Positions 37,770-46,932 of a stretch of 64,000 bases of DNA are shown here, in pieces. Each line of letters starts with the position of its first letter. Within the stretch, counting starts at the first letter, position 1. The stretch comes from an uncultured Megasphaera sp. (GTDB lineage Bacteria > Bacillota > Negativicutes > Veillonellales > Megasphaeraceae): contig UQHB01000003.1 of the NCBI GenBank assembly GCA_900540735.1, positions 45,218 to 109,217 on the forward strand, given 5' to 3'. Below the pieces are notes generated by a model that saw nothing but the letters and a program-made list of their open reading frames with translations, was not told the DNA's origin and searched no databases. The position numbers were made by a program, and so were the translations under genes.

Positions 37770-39710
37770 TTAGTGATTTGTCGATGTTGTATCTGACGAA
37801 GACTTTGTATTGTCGTCTTGCGTCATGTCTTGACTCGTATCTGTTCCCGTTCCAGCGGTACTATCTTGCCCATTCTGCCCGTTTTTCGGTTTCTTTTTCT
37901 TCTTATCTTGTGGCATGCCGTTAGCATATTCGCCAACATGGAAGAATTCTTCGAGCATTTCCTTAACAATCGGCGCAGACGCAACCGTACCAAACCCACC
38001 TTGTTCTACCAAGACGGCAATGACTACGCGCGGATGGTCAAAAGGCGCGTACGCAACGAACCAGCCATGGTCTGTGCCGCCGAAGTTTTCGGCTGTCCCC
38101 GTTTTCCCGGCAACTTGGATTGGGAATCCGGCAAAGACCGCACCAGCAGTCCCTTCTTGAGTTACATCGGCCATGCCGTCACGGACGAGGTCGAGTGTCG
38201 ATTTGGAAACAGACAACGTCCCAACTTGTTCCGGTGCAAAAATCTTGTACGGCGTACCGTCGAGATTATCAATACGGCTGACGAGAAATGGCCGGTATTG
38301 GATACCACCATTAGCTACTTCACTGACGATCATAGCCGCTTGGAGAGGTGTCACGAGCTGGAAGCCCTGACCAATAGCAGCGTTCATCGTATCGCCTAAG
38401 TACCAGTCTTCGTGGAAGACTTTCTTCTTATATTCTGCACTCGCTACGAGGCCAGATGCTTCGCCGCGAAGGGCAATACCTGTTTTCTTACCCATGCCAA
38501 ACATGCTGGCATATTCAGCCATCTTGTCGATACCGACACGACGGCCCATTTCGTAGAAGTATACGTTATCCGACTTCGACAAAGCTTCATGGAAGTTAAT
38601 CCAACCTAAGGCTTCGCCGCCGGCGTTACGCATATCGACGAGAGGATGACGGCCACCATCGAAATATTCTTCATCAGGCGTTACTTTTTTAAGTTCCAGT
38701 GCTGCAGAACCCATGATTAACTTAAAGGTCGAGCCCGGCGGATATTCACCGGCAATGACACGGTTTGCCATGGGATGGTACGGGTTGTCATTGATTTGAG
38801 ACCATTCTTTTTCCGTAATGCCTCGCGTGAACCAGTTCGGGTTAAAGGCCGGACGGCTTGCCATGGCAAGTACTGCCCCCGTATTCGGGTCAATAGCGAC
38901 GACAGCAATCCCGTGCGTCCCAATGCCTTGGGCTACTTGTTTATCCATAGCCGTTTCGGCAGCGCGCTGGAGATTGAGGTCAATGGTTAAATGCATATTG
39001 TGGCCAGCAATCGGTTCTTTGCGGTCAATTTCTTTGACCGGACTACCAGCAGCATCGACTTCTACTTGACGACCGCCGTCTTTCCCACGGAGTAAATCAT
39101 CATAATACGCTTCGAGGCCAGCCCGGCCAATTTGGGTCACATTGGACACGCCGTCTTGGCCTTCGAGACGTTTCATATCTTCTTCGTCAATGGTGCCAAC
39201 ATAGCCAAAGACTTGGGCTGCCATTTCGTTATACGGATAATAGCGGATCGGCTGGACATCGACAGAGACACCGGGCAATTCATTGCGCCGTTCTTCGATT
39301 TTCGTGACTACGTCTTGCGTCAAGTCTTGGGCCAAAATGGTCGGAATGTACGAGCTTTTGACTTTATCGACTTTTTCTTTAAGTTTATCGACAGGCATGT
39401 TTAATAAGGTAGCTAATTCATTCATTTCTGCATCAGTCATGCCGTCTTTTGTCGGTACATAGGTGGCCATAAAGCTCGGCCGCGAACCGACGAGAATCTG
39501 ACCATTCCGGTCATACATGATGCCGCGCATAGCTGCAATCGGAATCGCCCGCAAGCGGTTTCCTTCGGCAAGAGAATAGAAATATTCCCCTGCAAAGAGC
39601 TGCAGGTATACGAGGCGGCTAATTAATATAATGAAAATAACGACGAAAATCCAGTATAAATATCGAAAGCGGCCGTCGTTACGTTTCTTTTTGAGTAGTG
39701 CTTCAAGCAT
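37770..39710 (-). CDS. mrdA: Penicillin-binding protein 2 (elongation transpeptidase)
   Basis: 646 aa. ATG at 39710 has AGGAG 9 nt upstream. One N-terminal membrane helix (FRYLYWIFVVIFIILISRLVYLQLF), the dimerisation domain with RGIMYDRNGQILVGSRPSF, and a transpeptidase domain with the serine in PGSTFKLIMGSAALE, the SxN-like SKSDNVYFYEMG and the KTGTAENFGG box. The C-terminal tail is low complexity (KKKKKPKNGQNGQDSTAGTGTDTSQD), rich in Asp, Ser and Thr. It cross-links peptidoglycan with RodA. Confidence 0.94.
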   Translation of the reverse strand: MLEALLKKKRNDGRFRYLYWIFVVIFIILISRLVYLQLFAGEYFYSLAEGNRLRAIPIAAMRGIMYDRNGQILVGSRPSFMATYVPTKDGMTDAEMNELATLLNMPVDKLKEKVDKVKSSYIPTILAQDLTQDVVTKIEERRNELPGVSVDVQPIRYYPYNEMAAQVFGYVGTIDEEDMKRLEGQDGVSNVTQIGRAGLEAYYDDLLRGKDGGRQVEVDAAGSPVKEIDRKEPIAGHNMHLTIDLNLQRAAETAMDKQVAQGIGTHGIAVVAIDPNTGAVLAMASRPAFNPNWFTRGITEKEWSQINDNPYHPMANRVIAGEYPPGSTFKLIMGSAALELKKVTPDEEYFDGGRHPLVDMRNAGGEALGWINFHEALSKSDNVYFYEMGRRVGIDKMAEYASMFGMGKKTGIALRGEASGLVASAEYKKKVFHEDWYLGDTMNAAIGQGFQLVTPLQAAMIVSEVANGGIQYRPFLVSRIDNLDGTPYKIFAPEQVGTLSVSKSTLDLVRDGMADVTQEGTAGAVFAGFPIQVAGKTGTAENFGGTDHGWFVAYAPFDHPRVVIAVLVEQGGFGTVASAPIVKEMLEEFFHVGEYANGMPQDKKKKKPKNGQNGQDSTAGTGTDTSQDMTQDDNTKSSSDTTSTNH

Positions 39711-39728
39711 GCAGGACAACTCCTCTAT

Positions 39729-40238
39729 TTACCAACGGTAGCCAAAAAAGCCGTAATACGAATCTTCACGGCGCAGTTTCCAAACCACATGGTTCACAGG
39801 CAACGCTAAGATACCGTGATAAATCAACATGGGAATACTAAATTCAATGACATACGATACGAGATTAACATACTGCCCGGTCAAGGCCAAGACACCGCCT
39901 GTGAGCAGTAAATTGACTTCTGTTGCACCGAGAACGATGAGCACCGTCAAAATAGTCTGGTCCTTTTCGACATTTCGCCCAATATAGCTGCAAATAACAG
40001 CAATAATGAGGTATGGTAGTAAGTGAATGCCAAAGAAATTACCGATAATGACATCATGGCAAAAGCCGCCAATGAGAGCCGTCCAAATGCCAATCCGCTG
40101 TCCATGATGGAGGGCCATCAAGACGACGAAGAGGAAAATGAGATTCGGCTGGCTCACGCCGTTAAAGATAAAAGGCAAGACGGCACTTTGCAAGATGAAG
40201 ACAACGAACGCTGTTATGAGACAATTTACTTTCTTCAT
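39729..40238 (-). CDS. mreD: Rod shape-determining protein MreD
   Basis: 169 aa, five or six hydrophobic segments, with the family segment VSQPNLIFLFVVLMALHHGQRIGIWTALIGGFCHDVIIGNFFGIHLLPYLII. It overlaps the mreC end by 4 bp (ATGA) and lies 18 bp before mrdA. It is a membrane partner of MreC in the elongasome. Confidence 0.9.
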   Translation of the reverse strand: MKKVNCLITAFVVFILQSAVLPFIFNGVSQPNLIFLFVVLMALHHGQRIGIWTALIGGFCHDVIIGNFFGIHLLPYLIIAVICSYIGRNVEKDQTILTVLIVLGATEVNLLLTGGVLALTGQYVNLVSYVIEFSIPMLIYHGILALPVNHVVWKLRREDSYYGFFGYRW

Positions 40239-41155
40239 AAGGCAGCGGCTCCTTTAATACCTTCTACTTTATCGCGATTCGTCTGCGGTACGAGCTTCGG
40301 CGCAACATCCGGTTTGTCGTACGATGACGTATCAGAAGATTTGACAATAACAAAGACTTCTTCTAACTTGGAGAAATCTACGCCTGGGCGAATGACAGCA
40401 TATTTGACGAAATCATTTTCATTCTGGTGAATGGAAACAATCGTGCCAATGAACAAGCCCTTCGGATAAATAGAACCAAAGCCAGACGTAACGAGCGTAT
40501 CCCCTTCGAGAATATCTGCGTCTTTAGCGATATTGACGAACTGCGGTTCTGTCGGTACACTGCCATTCCCACGCACGACTGACGATACACGCGATTCAGG
40601 CCGCTGCACAATAGCACCGACGCTGGTCCGTGGGTCGGTCATGAGCTGGACTCGTGCAGAGTGCGGATAGACATCACTAATGAAGCCGACCACACCACCT
40701 GGGGCAATGACGGCCATATCTTTAGCAATACCATCGCTCGTGCCGACATCGATAATCATGGTGTTGCTCCACGTACCGTAGTCACGAGAAATAACGGACC
40801 CTGTGACGAGTTGGTACTGAGGATGTGCCGTTTTATAATCTAAGAGGCCGCGGAGACGGCTGTTTTCCGCTACTAATTCATCATAATCGACGCTGCGGCT
40901 CTTGAGGTCTGCATTTTCCTTTTCTAAGGCTTCCCATTCAATACGGTTCTTCATACTCACATCGATAATATGGACATTAGACGTTAAAAAGTCCATGACC
41001 CGGCTCGCACCATATGCAAAAGGAGCAACGACGATTTGCAGCGGCTTCGTCACGAATGGCAACGAGTCGCGCTGCCGCCACGCCCATCCCACAACGGCAA
41101 TGACGATGAATAAGATAAGTACAATAACGACGCTTCGTTTACCAAATGAAAACAC
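40235..41155 (-). CDS. mreC: Rod shape-determining protein MreC
   Basis: 306 aa. One N-terminal membrane helix (residues ~8-25), a coiled-coil (~70-100, KNRIEWEALEKENADLKSRSVDYDELVAENSRLRGLLDY) and the beta-rich periplasmic part with VISRDYGTWSNTMIIDVGTSDGI, MTDPRTSVGAIVQ and VTSGFGSIYPKGLFIGTI. It links MreB with PBP2 and RodA. Confidence 0.93.
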   Translation of the reverse strand: MFSFGKRSVVIVLILFIVIAVVGWAWRQRDSLPFVTKPLQIVVAPFAYGASRVMDFLTSNVHIIDVSMKNRIEWEALEKENADLKSRSVDYDELVAENSRLRGLLDYKTAHPQYQLVTGSVISRDYGTWSNTMIIDVGTSDGIAKDMAVIAPGGVVGFISDVYPHSARVQLMTDPRTSVGAIVQRPESRVSSVVRGNGSVPTEPQFVNIAKDADILEGDTLVTSGFGSIYPKGLFIGTIVSIHQNENDFVKYAVIRPGVDFSKLEEVFVIVKSSDTSSYDKPDVAPKLVPQTNRDKVEGIKGAAAL

Positions 41156-41157
41156 TT

Positions 41158-42201
41158 TTAAAATCTCCTCCTATAGATGCGTTCTGCCCCTTCCATCAAG
41201 GCACTGATTTTTTCTCTCTTCCCTACAGCCAGGCCCGTGCCTTTGGCAACAGCCAGTTCCGGGTCTGCAGCAAGGGTCACAGGAACGCCTAATTCTTGGG
41301 CAAAGAGCTGGTCCATGCCCTTTAATTTCGCACCGCCCCCAGTGAGGACAATGCCATGATCCATAATATCTGCAGCCAGTTCTGGCGGTGTTTCGCGCAG
41401 GACTTCTTTTGCCAAATCCAACATTTTCATGAGCGGCCGACCAATAGCATGGTAAATTTCACTCGACTTAATGGCCATTTCTTTTTGCATGCCATCATCT
41501 AAGCTGCGGCCTACAAAATAATATCCTCTGTCTTCGAGCGGCAAAATAGCCGAGCCGTTCGTGATTTTCATTTCTTCTACAGTCGTATCGTCAGTGACGA
41601 TGGCGTATTTATAGCGTAAATAATTTTTGATTGCTTCGTTGAAATTGAGGCTCCCTAAATGAATGGACCGGGAAACGACGATGCCTCCTAAGGAAAGCAT
41701 AGCCATATTCGTCGTACCGCCGCCTACATTAATAATCATATTGCCAATAGGGTCATAGACGGGCATGTTCACGCCAATTGCCGAAGCTGCTGCCGTTTCC
41801 ATGAGGAATGCTTCTTTGGCACCAGCTTGGTAAATAGCTTCCATGACTGCCCGCTTTTCTACGTTAGAAGCCGCTGCTGGTACGCCAGCTAAGATGCGCA
41901 GCCGTGCGGGCACGCCGCGGACACATTTATTTAAAATATAATCGAGCATCGTCCGGGTAACACCATAATCAGCAATGACACCATTTTGCAGCGGCCGATG
42001 GAGCCGTACTGTTTCCGGTGATTTGGCCAGCAAATCTTCTGCTGCATGGCCAATAGCAATGAGTTTGCGATTGCGGCTGTCTGTGGCCAAAATAGACGGT
42101 TCAGACAACACGATGCCCCGGCCTTCTACATACACCTGGGTCGTACAGGTGCCAAGGTCTATGCCTATATTTTTAGTTAATGGAGAAAAAATCGAAGCCA
42201 T
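41158..42201 (-). CDS. mreB: MreB, actin-like shape protein
   Basis: 347 aa. Phosphate 1 motif GIDLGTCTTQVYVEGRGIVLSEPS, VPAAASNVEKRAVMEAIYQAGA, phosphate 2 MIINVGGGTTNMAMLSLGG and the adenosine motif GIVLTGGGAKLKGMDQL are present. It polymerises under the membrane and guides side-wall synthesis. It is the first gene of mreB-mreC-mreD-mrdA-minD-like-rodA, all spaced by fewer than 30 bp, so the cell is likely a rod or coccobacillus. Confidence 0.95.
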   Translation of the reverse strand: MASIFSPLTKNIGIDLGTCTTQVYVEGRGIVLSEPSILATDSRNRKLIAIGHAAEDLLAKSPETVRLHRPLQNGVIADYGVTRTMLDYILNKCVRGVPARLRILAGVPAAASNVEKRAVMEAIYQAGAKEAFLMETAAASAIGVNMPVYDPIGNMIINVGGGTTNMAMLSLGGIVVSRSIHLGSLNFNEAIKNYLRYKYAIVTDDTTVEEMKITNGSAILPLEDRGYYFVGRSLDDGMQKEMAIKSSEIYHAIGRPLMKMLDLAKEVLRETPPELAADIMDHGIVLTGGGAKLKGMDQLFAQELGVPVTLAADPELAVAKGTGLAVGKREKISALMEGAERIYRRRF

Positions 42202-42293
42202 AGTACTTCCTTTCCAAACACTTATTTAATCGTCTATATATTGTATCACAGGGACGATGATTTTTCATCCCTTATTTTTCGAAAGTCATACAA

Positions 42294-42333
42294 AAGCTGT
42301 ACCACGTGGAAATAGGCCACAGTGGTACAGCTT
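42294..42333 (-). terminator. Terminator downstream of the dehydrogenase remnant
   Basis: 12-bp stem AAGCTGTACCAC/GTGGTACAGCTT with a 16-nt loop, followed on the minus strand by TTTGT. It lies 30 bp after the remnant's stop. Confidence 0.82.
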
Positions 42334-42363
42334 ATATAAGGATTAAATATAATATTGTCTAGA

Positions 42364-42954
42364 CTACTCAGCCATTTTATAAATCTTATAAATATCTGCT
42401 GCTGTCAGCTGTCCTAAAGCTCCTTCTTTTTTCGTATCGTTTTTCGTGCACTTTTTCGCCATATCCCAGTACTGTTCGTCCGTCGGATGAACGCCTAATT
42501 CCGTCAGAGATGTAGGCATATCAATAGATGTAAAGAAGGCTTCCATCGTATCGATGCCGACTTTTGCCGTCGTTTCGTCGCTATCTTCTTCAATAGCAAA
42601 GAGGAGCCATGCCAGTTTAGCAAAACGCCCTACGTCTTTATGGAGGACATACCGTGCCCAACTAGGCCAAATCGCAGCCAGACCGGCACCGTGAGCCACG
42701 TCAAAGAGGCCGGACACTTCCATTTCAATGTGATGAGTCCCCCAATCACCGTGACCGTTGCCGCCTTCAAAAAAGCCATTATGAGCCAGGCTGCCTGCCC
42801 ACATGATTTGGAAATTGGCATTATAATTCGTCTTGTCTTTCTTGACGATTTTCGCATTTTTCATGACGTTACGAATGAGTGCAGCTGCCATGTGGTCCGT
42901 CAAATCATCTTCTGCATGAGGGCTAAAGAATCGTTCTAATACATGCATGATCAT
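42364..42954 (-). pseudogene. Iron-type alcohol dehydrogenase, C-terminal half only
   Basis: 196 codons that match the C-terminal half of butanol/YqhD-like Fe-dependent alcohol dehydrogenases (~390 aa): MIMHVLERFFSP, IMWAGSLAHNGFFEGGNGHGDWGTHHIEMEVSGLFDVAHGAGLAAIWPSWARYV with the His metal ligands, and LGVHPTDEQYWDMAKKC. The whole N-terminal Rossmann half and the first metal ligands are missing. Homology stops at about 42957, where the frame soon meets a stop. The native terminator is still present. The break coincides with the start of the AT-rich accessory block. Confidence 0.88.
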
Positions 42955-43047
42955 ATCAATAAACAGGTTATAGTGTGTTGTTCAACCTCAGCTAATATTC
43001 CATTAAAAATCACAAGTTCTAAAAATACACCATCTATCTATGATGCG

Positions 43048-43584
43048 ATGACCTTAAAATTATTAAAAAGATTACCCAAAACTACATTACCAACGGAAGA
43101 ACAACTAACACAGATATTTTCCTATAATGTTCGACATCTTCGTTTAGCTGCGAATCTCACCCAAAAAGAATATACTGCCATATTGGGATATAGCATCAGC
43201 ACCATTCAGAGCTATGAATTAGGCCATAGAATTGTACCATTCGCATTCTTATTTGCACAATCCCAGGTATTTAATATTTCGCTGTCATCGTTGTTTCATA
43301 TACTGCCGGATATTTCATTAAAAGAATTTTGCTGTTTGGAAAGGAATGATTTGCCACGCTATCAAAAAGAAAGGTGGAATACTATATATGGCAGTATAAA
43401 AAAGAATATTTTCATACAAGCAAGGGAGTTTCCCTCTATAGCAGCATTTGCTCGGCATTGCCATCTATCTTTAGATGTTATATACCGATTACATCAAGAA
43501 AATCCAGAAATCTCTTTACATACAGTCCATTCTATTTGTACGGCATTATCCCTTCCGCTAGAAACGTTAGTATCAACACCATGA
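43048..43584 (+). CDS. Two-HTH regulator-like protein
   Basis: About 178 aa from ATG 43048 (the frame is open back to 42943, and no clear ribosome site decides the start). The N-terminal part holds an XRE-type HTH (LAANLTQKEYTAILGYSISTIQSYELGHRIVP). After a hydrophobic middle, a second HTH-like segment reads FARHCHLSLDVIYRLHQENPEISLHTVHSICTALSLPLETLV. Probably a DNA-binding regulator. AT-rich, divergent from the dehydrogenase remnant, convergent with the Rpn genes. Target unknown. Confidence 0.6.
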   Translation: MTLKLLKRLPKTTLPTEEQLTQIFSYNVRHLRLAANLTQKEYTAILGYSISTIQSYELGHRIVPFAFLFAQSQVFNISLSSLFHILPDISLKEFCCLERNDLPRYQKERWNTIYGSIKKNIFIQAREFPSIAAFARHCHLSLDVIYRLHQENPEISLHTVHSICTALSLPLETLVSTP

Positions 43585-43604
43585 TTTCCAAGCAATTCGT
43601 GCCA

Positions 43605-43877
43605 TTACGAATTACTATCTAGATGTAATACACTCCGCACTTCATCTACCGACATACGGAGTCTAACCGCAATTTCTGTATCTTCCATTCCGGATTGATA
43701 TAATAACTTAACAGCAGTATGGATACCATCTACATGTCCTTCTTCATGTCCCAATTTTCTGCCTTTTTCCTCTCCTTTTTGAATTCCTCTTTGTTCGATT
43801 GCCTCGCTTAAGTTACACATTTCAGTCACCTCTTCTGTCGAATGTGTAAATGCTGTTCCATATTGGGAGAAAATCAA
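43605..43877 (-). pseudogene. Partial duplicate of the Rpn nuclease gene
   Basis: The 3' part repeats the end of the neighbouring gene at 43890 almost base for base (TEEVTEMCNLSEAIEQRG...SVDEVRSVLHLDSNS). Its 5' part (43841-43888) instead matches the segment of that gene around 44456-44503 (FSQYGTAFTHS), so the middle has been deleted and the front is absent. It lies 12 bp after the intact copy. A decayed tandem duplicate, not an independent gene. Confidence 0.85.
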
Positions 43878-43889
43878 ACGGCTGCCATA

Positions 43890-44891
43890 TTACGAATTGC
43901 TCTCTAGATGTAATACACTCCGCACTTCATCTACCGACATACGGAGTCTAACCGCAATTTCTGTATCTTCCATTCCGGATTGATATAATAACTTAACAGC
44001 AGTATGGATACCATCTACATGTCCTTCTTCATGTCCCAATTTTCTGCCTTTTTCCTCTCCTTTTTGAATTCCTTTTTGAATTCCTTCTTGAATGCCCTTT
44101 TGAATTCCTCTTTGTTCGATTGCCTCGCTTAAGTTACACATTTCAGTCACCTCTTCTGTCAAGTCATTCCCGATAGGGACGCCATAAGAAACTAAGTTAT
44201 TGATTTTCTCGGTTGCTGTAAGGTCATTTGAAAACAGACTGGATAGTACATTTAAGACCTGGCTGTTTTCTGTTTTTTCTTCCCCAACATATACCATAAT
44301 TACATTCATTATATTATAATTACGTTCTTGATCCACCGCGTTTCCTTCTAGACACGTTTCTTGCAGCGCATATTGGGTAATGCCGTTTTTTCTAGATTCC
44401 GGCGGATTCAAACAAATCCATATGGAATACACTTTTTTAATGTCCTCATAATGGGAACGTGTAAATTCTGTTCCATATTGGGAAGAAATCAAACGGCTGC
44501 CATAATACACCGCCCGTTTTACCAGGGGATATCCTGGATAAAAGTTATTTTGAGCTTCTATGTTGATGATAAGTTCCATGGTCTTCCCGGAAGGCCCCGG
44601 GGTTTTGGCCATGAACCGGATGTCGTAGGTTATCGTACCTTCATATACGGTAGCATCTTCGGTCTGCATGCCCCGGATTCGGGTATCTCCTTCCTGCGTA
44701 TCAGGCAGCATCGGGTGAGTCCCGATTTCCGGTTCCCCAATCAGTGCATATATCTCTTCATCTGCACACGCAACATATTCTTTGACACACCCTCGCAATA
44801 TAATGGCCAGGATGTGTTTCATACCCAAGATTTTCTTACACGTTGCATCATACCGTATCTTCGGATTGCTATGTATTGTCTCAGACAGCAT
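43890..44891 (-). CDS. Rpn-type PD-(D/E)XK nuclease/transposase-family protein
   Basis: 333 aa; the start at 44891 follows AAGGAGGAG. The N-terminal ~220 residues are a PD-(D/E)XK nuclease of the Rpn/PDDEXK_2 family: KIRYDATCKKILGMKHILAIILRGCVKEY, VYEGTITYDIRF (Asp), ELIINIEAQNNFYPGYPLVKRAVYYGSRLISSQ (ExQ). Then comes a variable repetitive tail (IQKGIQEGIQKGIQKGEEKG, a 4-residue repeat prone to slippage) and a small HTH-like end (EIAVRLRMSVDEVRSVLHL). Rpn proteins promote recA-independent recombination in E. coli; the role here is inferred. Confidence 0.85.
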   Translation of the reverse strand: MLSETIHSNPKIRYDATCKKILGMKHILAIILRGCVKEYVACADEEIYALIGEPEIGTHPMLPDTQEGDTRIRGMQTEDATVYEGTITYDIRFMAKTPGPSGKTMELIINIEAQNNFYPGYPLVKRAVYYGSRLISSQYGTEFTRSHYEDIKKVYSIWICLNPPESRKNGITQYALQETCLEGNAVDQERNYNIMNVIMVYVGEEKTENSQVLNVLSSLFSNDLTATEKINNLVSYGVPIGNDLTEEVTEMCNLSEAIEQRGIQKGIQEGIQKGIQKGEEKGRKLGHEEGHVDGIHTAVKLLYQSGMEDTEIAVRLRMSVDEVRSVLHLESNS

Positions 44892-45026
44892 ATGCATCTC
44901 CTCCTTGTACATATATTATATCATAGGTTGGTGCATTCCTAAAAATGATGTTTCAGGGTTCCCCGTACCTTTTTACGTAAGATACATACAAGATATGATA
45001 CGATACTCCCTACCGGAGATGTATTC

Positions 45027-45401
45027 TTATACTCCTGTATCTTCTGCCTGTTTTAGTGCTTCCCGCTGTTGCTTGCGGAGCATTCGCGTTTCCCAATGTT
45101 TAATCTTATTCAAGGCTTTTTTCTCCAGCTGCCGCGCCCGTTCTCTGCTGATGCCCATCGGTTCTCCTACGGCCTGCAAGGTGCGGTGTTTCCCGTCCAG
45201 CATCCCTAACCGCAGGATTAAGGTTTCCTGTTCTCGCTCCTTTAACGAAGAAAACGCATTTCGTACCATATCAATAAACGCAGGTGTACCTTTCTCTTCA
45301 ACAGCTTCTTCAGTGTATATACCTCGCTGCACCAAATATGCTGCCAGTACTTCCCAGTGCATACCCGCAGCGTCTGTATCATGATTTATGGGTGTGTTCA
45401 T
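45027..45401 (-). CDS. Sigma-70 region-4-like protein
   Basis: 124 aa. The C-terminal half is a sigma region 4: FSSLKEREQETLILRLGMLDGKHRTLQAVGEPMGISRERARQLEKKALNKIKHWE, nearly that of RpoD (normally LREREREVLRLRFGL..). There is no region 2, so it cannot melt promoters alone. It may be an alternative -35-recognition factor, an anti-sigma-like competitor or phage-type regulator. It stands first after small unknown genes, on the minus strand. Confidence 0.8.
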   Translation of the reverse strand: MNTPINHDTDAAGMHWEVLAAYLVQRGIYTEEAVEEKGTPAFIDMVRNAFSSLKEREQETLILRLGMLDGKHRTLQAVGEPMGISRERARQLEKKALNKIKHWETRMLRKQQREALKQAEDTGV

Positions 45402-45413
45402 ATATTCTCCCTC

Positions 45414-45701
45414 CTATAGGTGCATCCATCCCCAGTATGTATTGCCGACCAAAAAGAGTTCAAGCAGGATAAGGACTATATGTAGGATAAGCTGCGTCCG
45501 TAAGATAGGCACCTTATCCCATACCAGGGAGTTCATCGACCAGATGCTTAATATGCCGGAAACTATTATAGCAATCATACCGACTTCCTCGAAAGACGGT
45601 GCAATCTTCTGCGCCACCTTATAAAACAAAAGTCCCGGAATACACCCGGCAGCCAGGAATGACATATTCTTAGGCCGTTTCAATCGTTTGACATAGTTCA
45701 T
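45414..45701 (-). CDS. Small membrane protein, three helices
   Basis: 95 aa with hydrophobic segments at ~14-30, ~40-58 and ~68-88 (ILRTQLILHIVLILLELFLVGNTYWGW). No family recognised. It overlaps the preceding 78-aa gene by 4 bp and lies 12 bp before the sigma-like gene, so the three form a small operon. Confidence 0.65.
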   Translation of the reverse strand: MNYVKRLKRPKNMSFLAAGCIPGLLFYKVAQKIAPSFEEVGMIAIIVSGILSIWSMNSLVWDKVPILRTQLILHIVLILLELFLVGNTYWGWMHL

Positions 45702-45934
45702 AGTATCCCTTCTTCCGGGGCAATAAACGAGATATTTGCCATCCCTTGCTGCTGTAATCTTCCAATCTCTTTACGGCTCGGCACTAAAATCGCCGAAAAC
45801 CGACCGGACGTTATTTCCTGCTGAATATCTGCGCCAACATGCACATGGAAGTTATCAATGCCCAGTGTTTCCGCAAACCGGACCAGCTGCTGTGCCATCT
45901 CTTGGGAGCCGGCATAAATCAACACATTTTCCAT
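45698..45934 (-). CDS. Small soluble protein of unknown function
   Basis: 78 aa: MENVLIYAGSQEMAQQLVRFAETLGIDNFHVHVGADIQQEITSGRFSAILVPSRKEIGRLQQQ. Alternating beta/alpha pattern like a small Rossmann-type or receiver-like half domain; no motif identifies it. AGGAGG precedes the start. First gene of a three-gene operon with the membrane protein and sigma-like protein. Confidence 0.65.
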   Translation of the reverse strand: MENVLIYAGSQEMAQQLVRFAETLGIDNFHVHVGADIQQEITSGRFSAILVPSRKEIGRLQQQGMANISFIAPEEGIL

Positions 45935-46056
45935 GCCTTACCTCCTTTAGTATCTATAGATATATCATACCGTACCGGGCTGTATCCTGCAAGTAAAGAC
46001 CGAAACCGCACGGCGTATACCGTGCGGTTTCGTTATGCCTGAAGAGAAATTCCCTT

Positions 46057-46335
46057 TTACAATGATGTTTCGGGAGCTGCCAGTACCTTTTTCCGCCAGG
46101 CTCTGCGCTCGGTCTTGACGAGGAACCGAATCCGATTTCTCCGTCTATCCCAATCCTGGTTATCGTAAGACTGTCCTTCCCAGATACTTTCGTGCCGATG
46201 CGCCCTTCCGGCAAAACGGTCCCATACCGTCACATTATTCCCTCTGGCCCGTAAATCTTCCAGACGCTCCATCGCATCGATAATAAGCGATTCCAGCTCC
46301 TCCGACGGCTGCCAGCAGCCGTCCCGCAGCTCTTC
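46057..46335 (-). pseudogene. 5'-truncated unknown gene
   Basis: The frame is open upstream of its first ATG (46272) back to a stop near 46335 and reads YVEELRDGCWQPSEELESLIIDAMERLEDLRARGNNVTVWDRFAGRAHRHESIWEGQSYDNQDWDRRRNRIRFLVKTERRAWRKKV. The upstream residues look like real protein, so the gene probably once began further left on the minus strand and has lost its 5' end. Function not recognised. Confidence 0.5.
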
Positions 46336-46932
46336 AACATATTCTTACGTTACAAAGCCAGTACTTTATTCTAGAGTGGAAGGTCAAAATTGGGTGCCTT
46401 TCCTGTATCTTGCAGTGTGATATAATCTACAATTTACACTAACCTATCATATTCTGCTACGGTAAGTACCCCCAGTTTCCCTTTTGTTTCTGTAACCGCC
46501 GTTTAGTTGCTGGCCCTCCCCATAAATAGATATTCGCATAGACATCATCCCCTTGTTTTCGTTCATAAAACAGCTACGAATCATGCCCCAAGTCTTGCAT
46601 TTAGACAGCAAATAAAATAGCCCAATATAGCGGGGATAAGATAATAGGAACTTCAGTAGAATAGAGTATAACCTCTCCTTCTTTGCCAGCAGCTTTTATT
46701 GCTTTTATCGGTATTACCATTGTGGCAAACCAAGTATACACATTTTATGAAAATGTTACTGTGTTGTCAACTTATGTCAGCGTTTTATAGACTTTCTGGC
46801 AGGTTAATTCATGCTCAATTCATTTTAACGCATTAGATGAATTAAAACCGAATAGGTTAACTCATTTTATTGCGTTAACCTATTGTTAAAACGAGTTAGC
46901 GTTAGGTATTATAACATTCACTATTGATAAAT
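46336..46932. other. Intergenic stretch with an 11-bp inverted repeat
   Basis: No gene is supported. A short minus-strand peptide-like segment near 46440-46520 (TETKGKLGVLTVAEYDR) may be debris. A perfect 11-bp inverted repeat AATAGGTTAAC/GTTAACCTATT (46851-46861 and 46874-46884, 12-nt loop) lies 48 bp beyond the end of the AAA-ATPase gene, with no T-run; it may be a protein-binding site or weak terminator. Confidence 0.5.
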
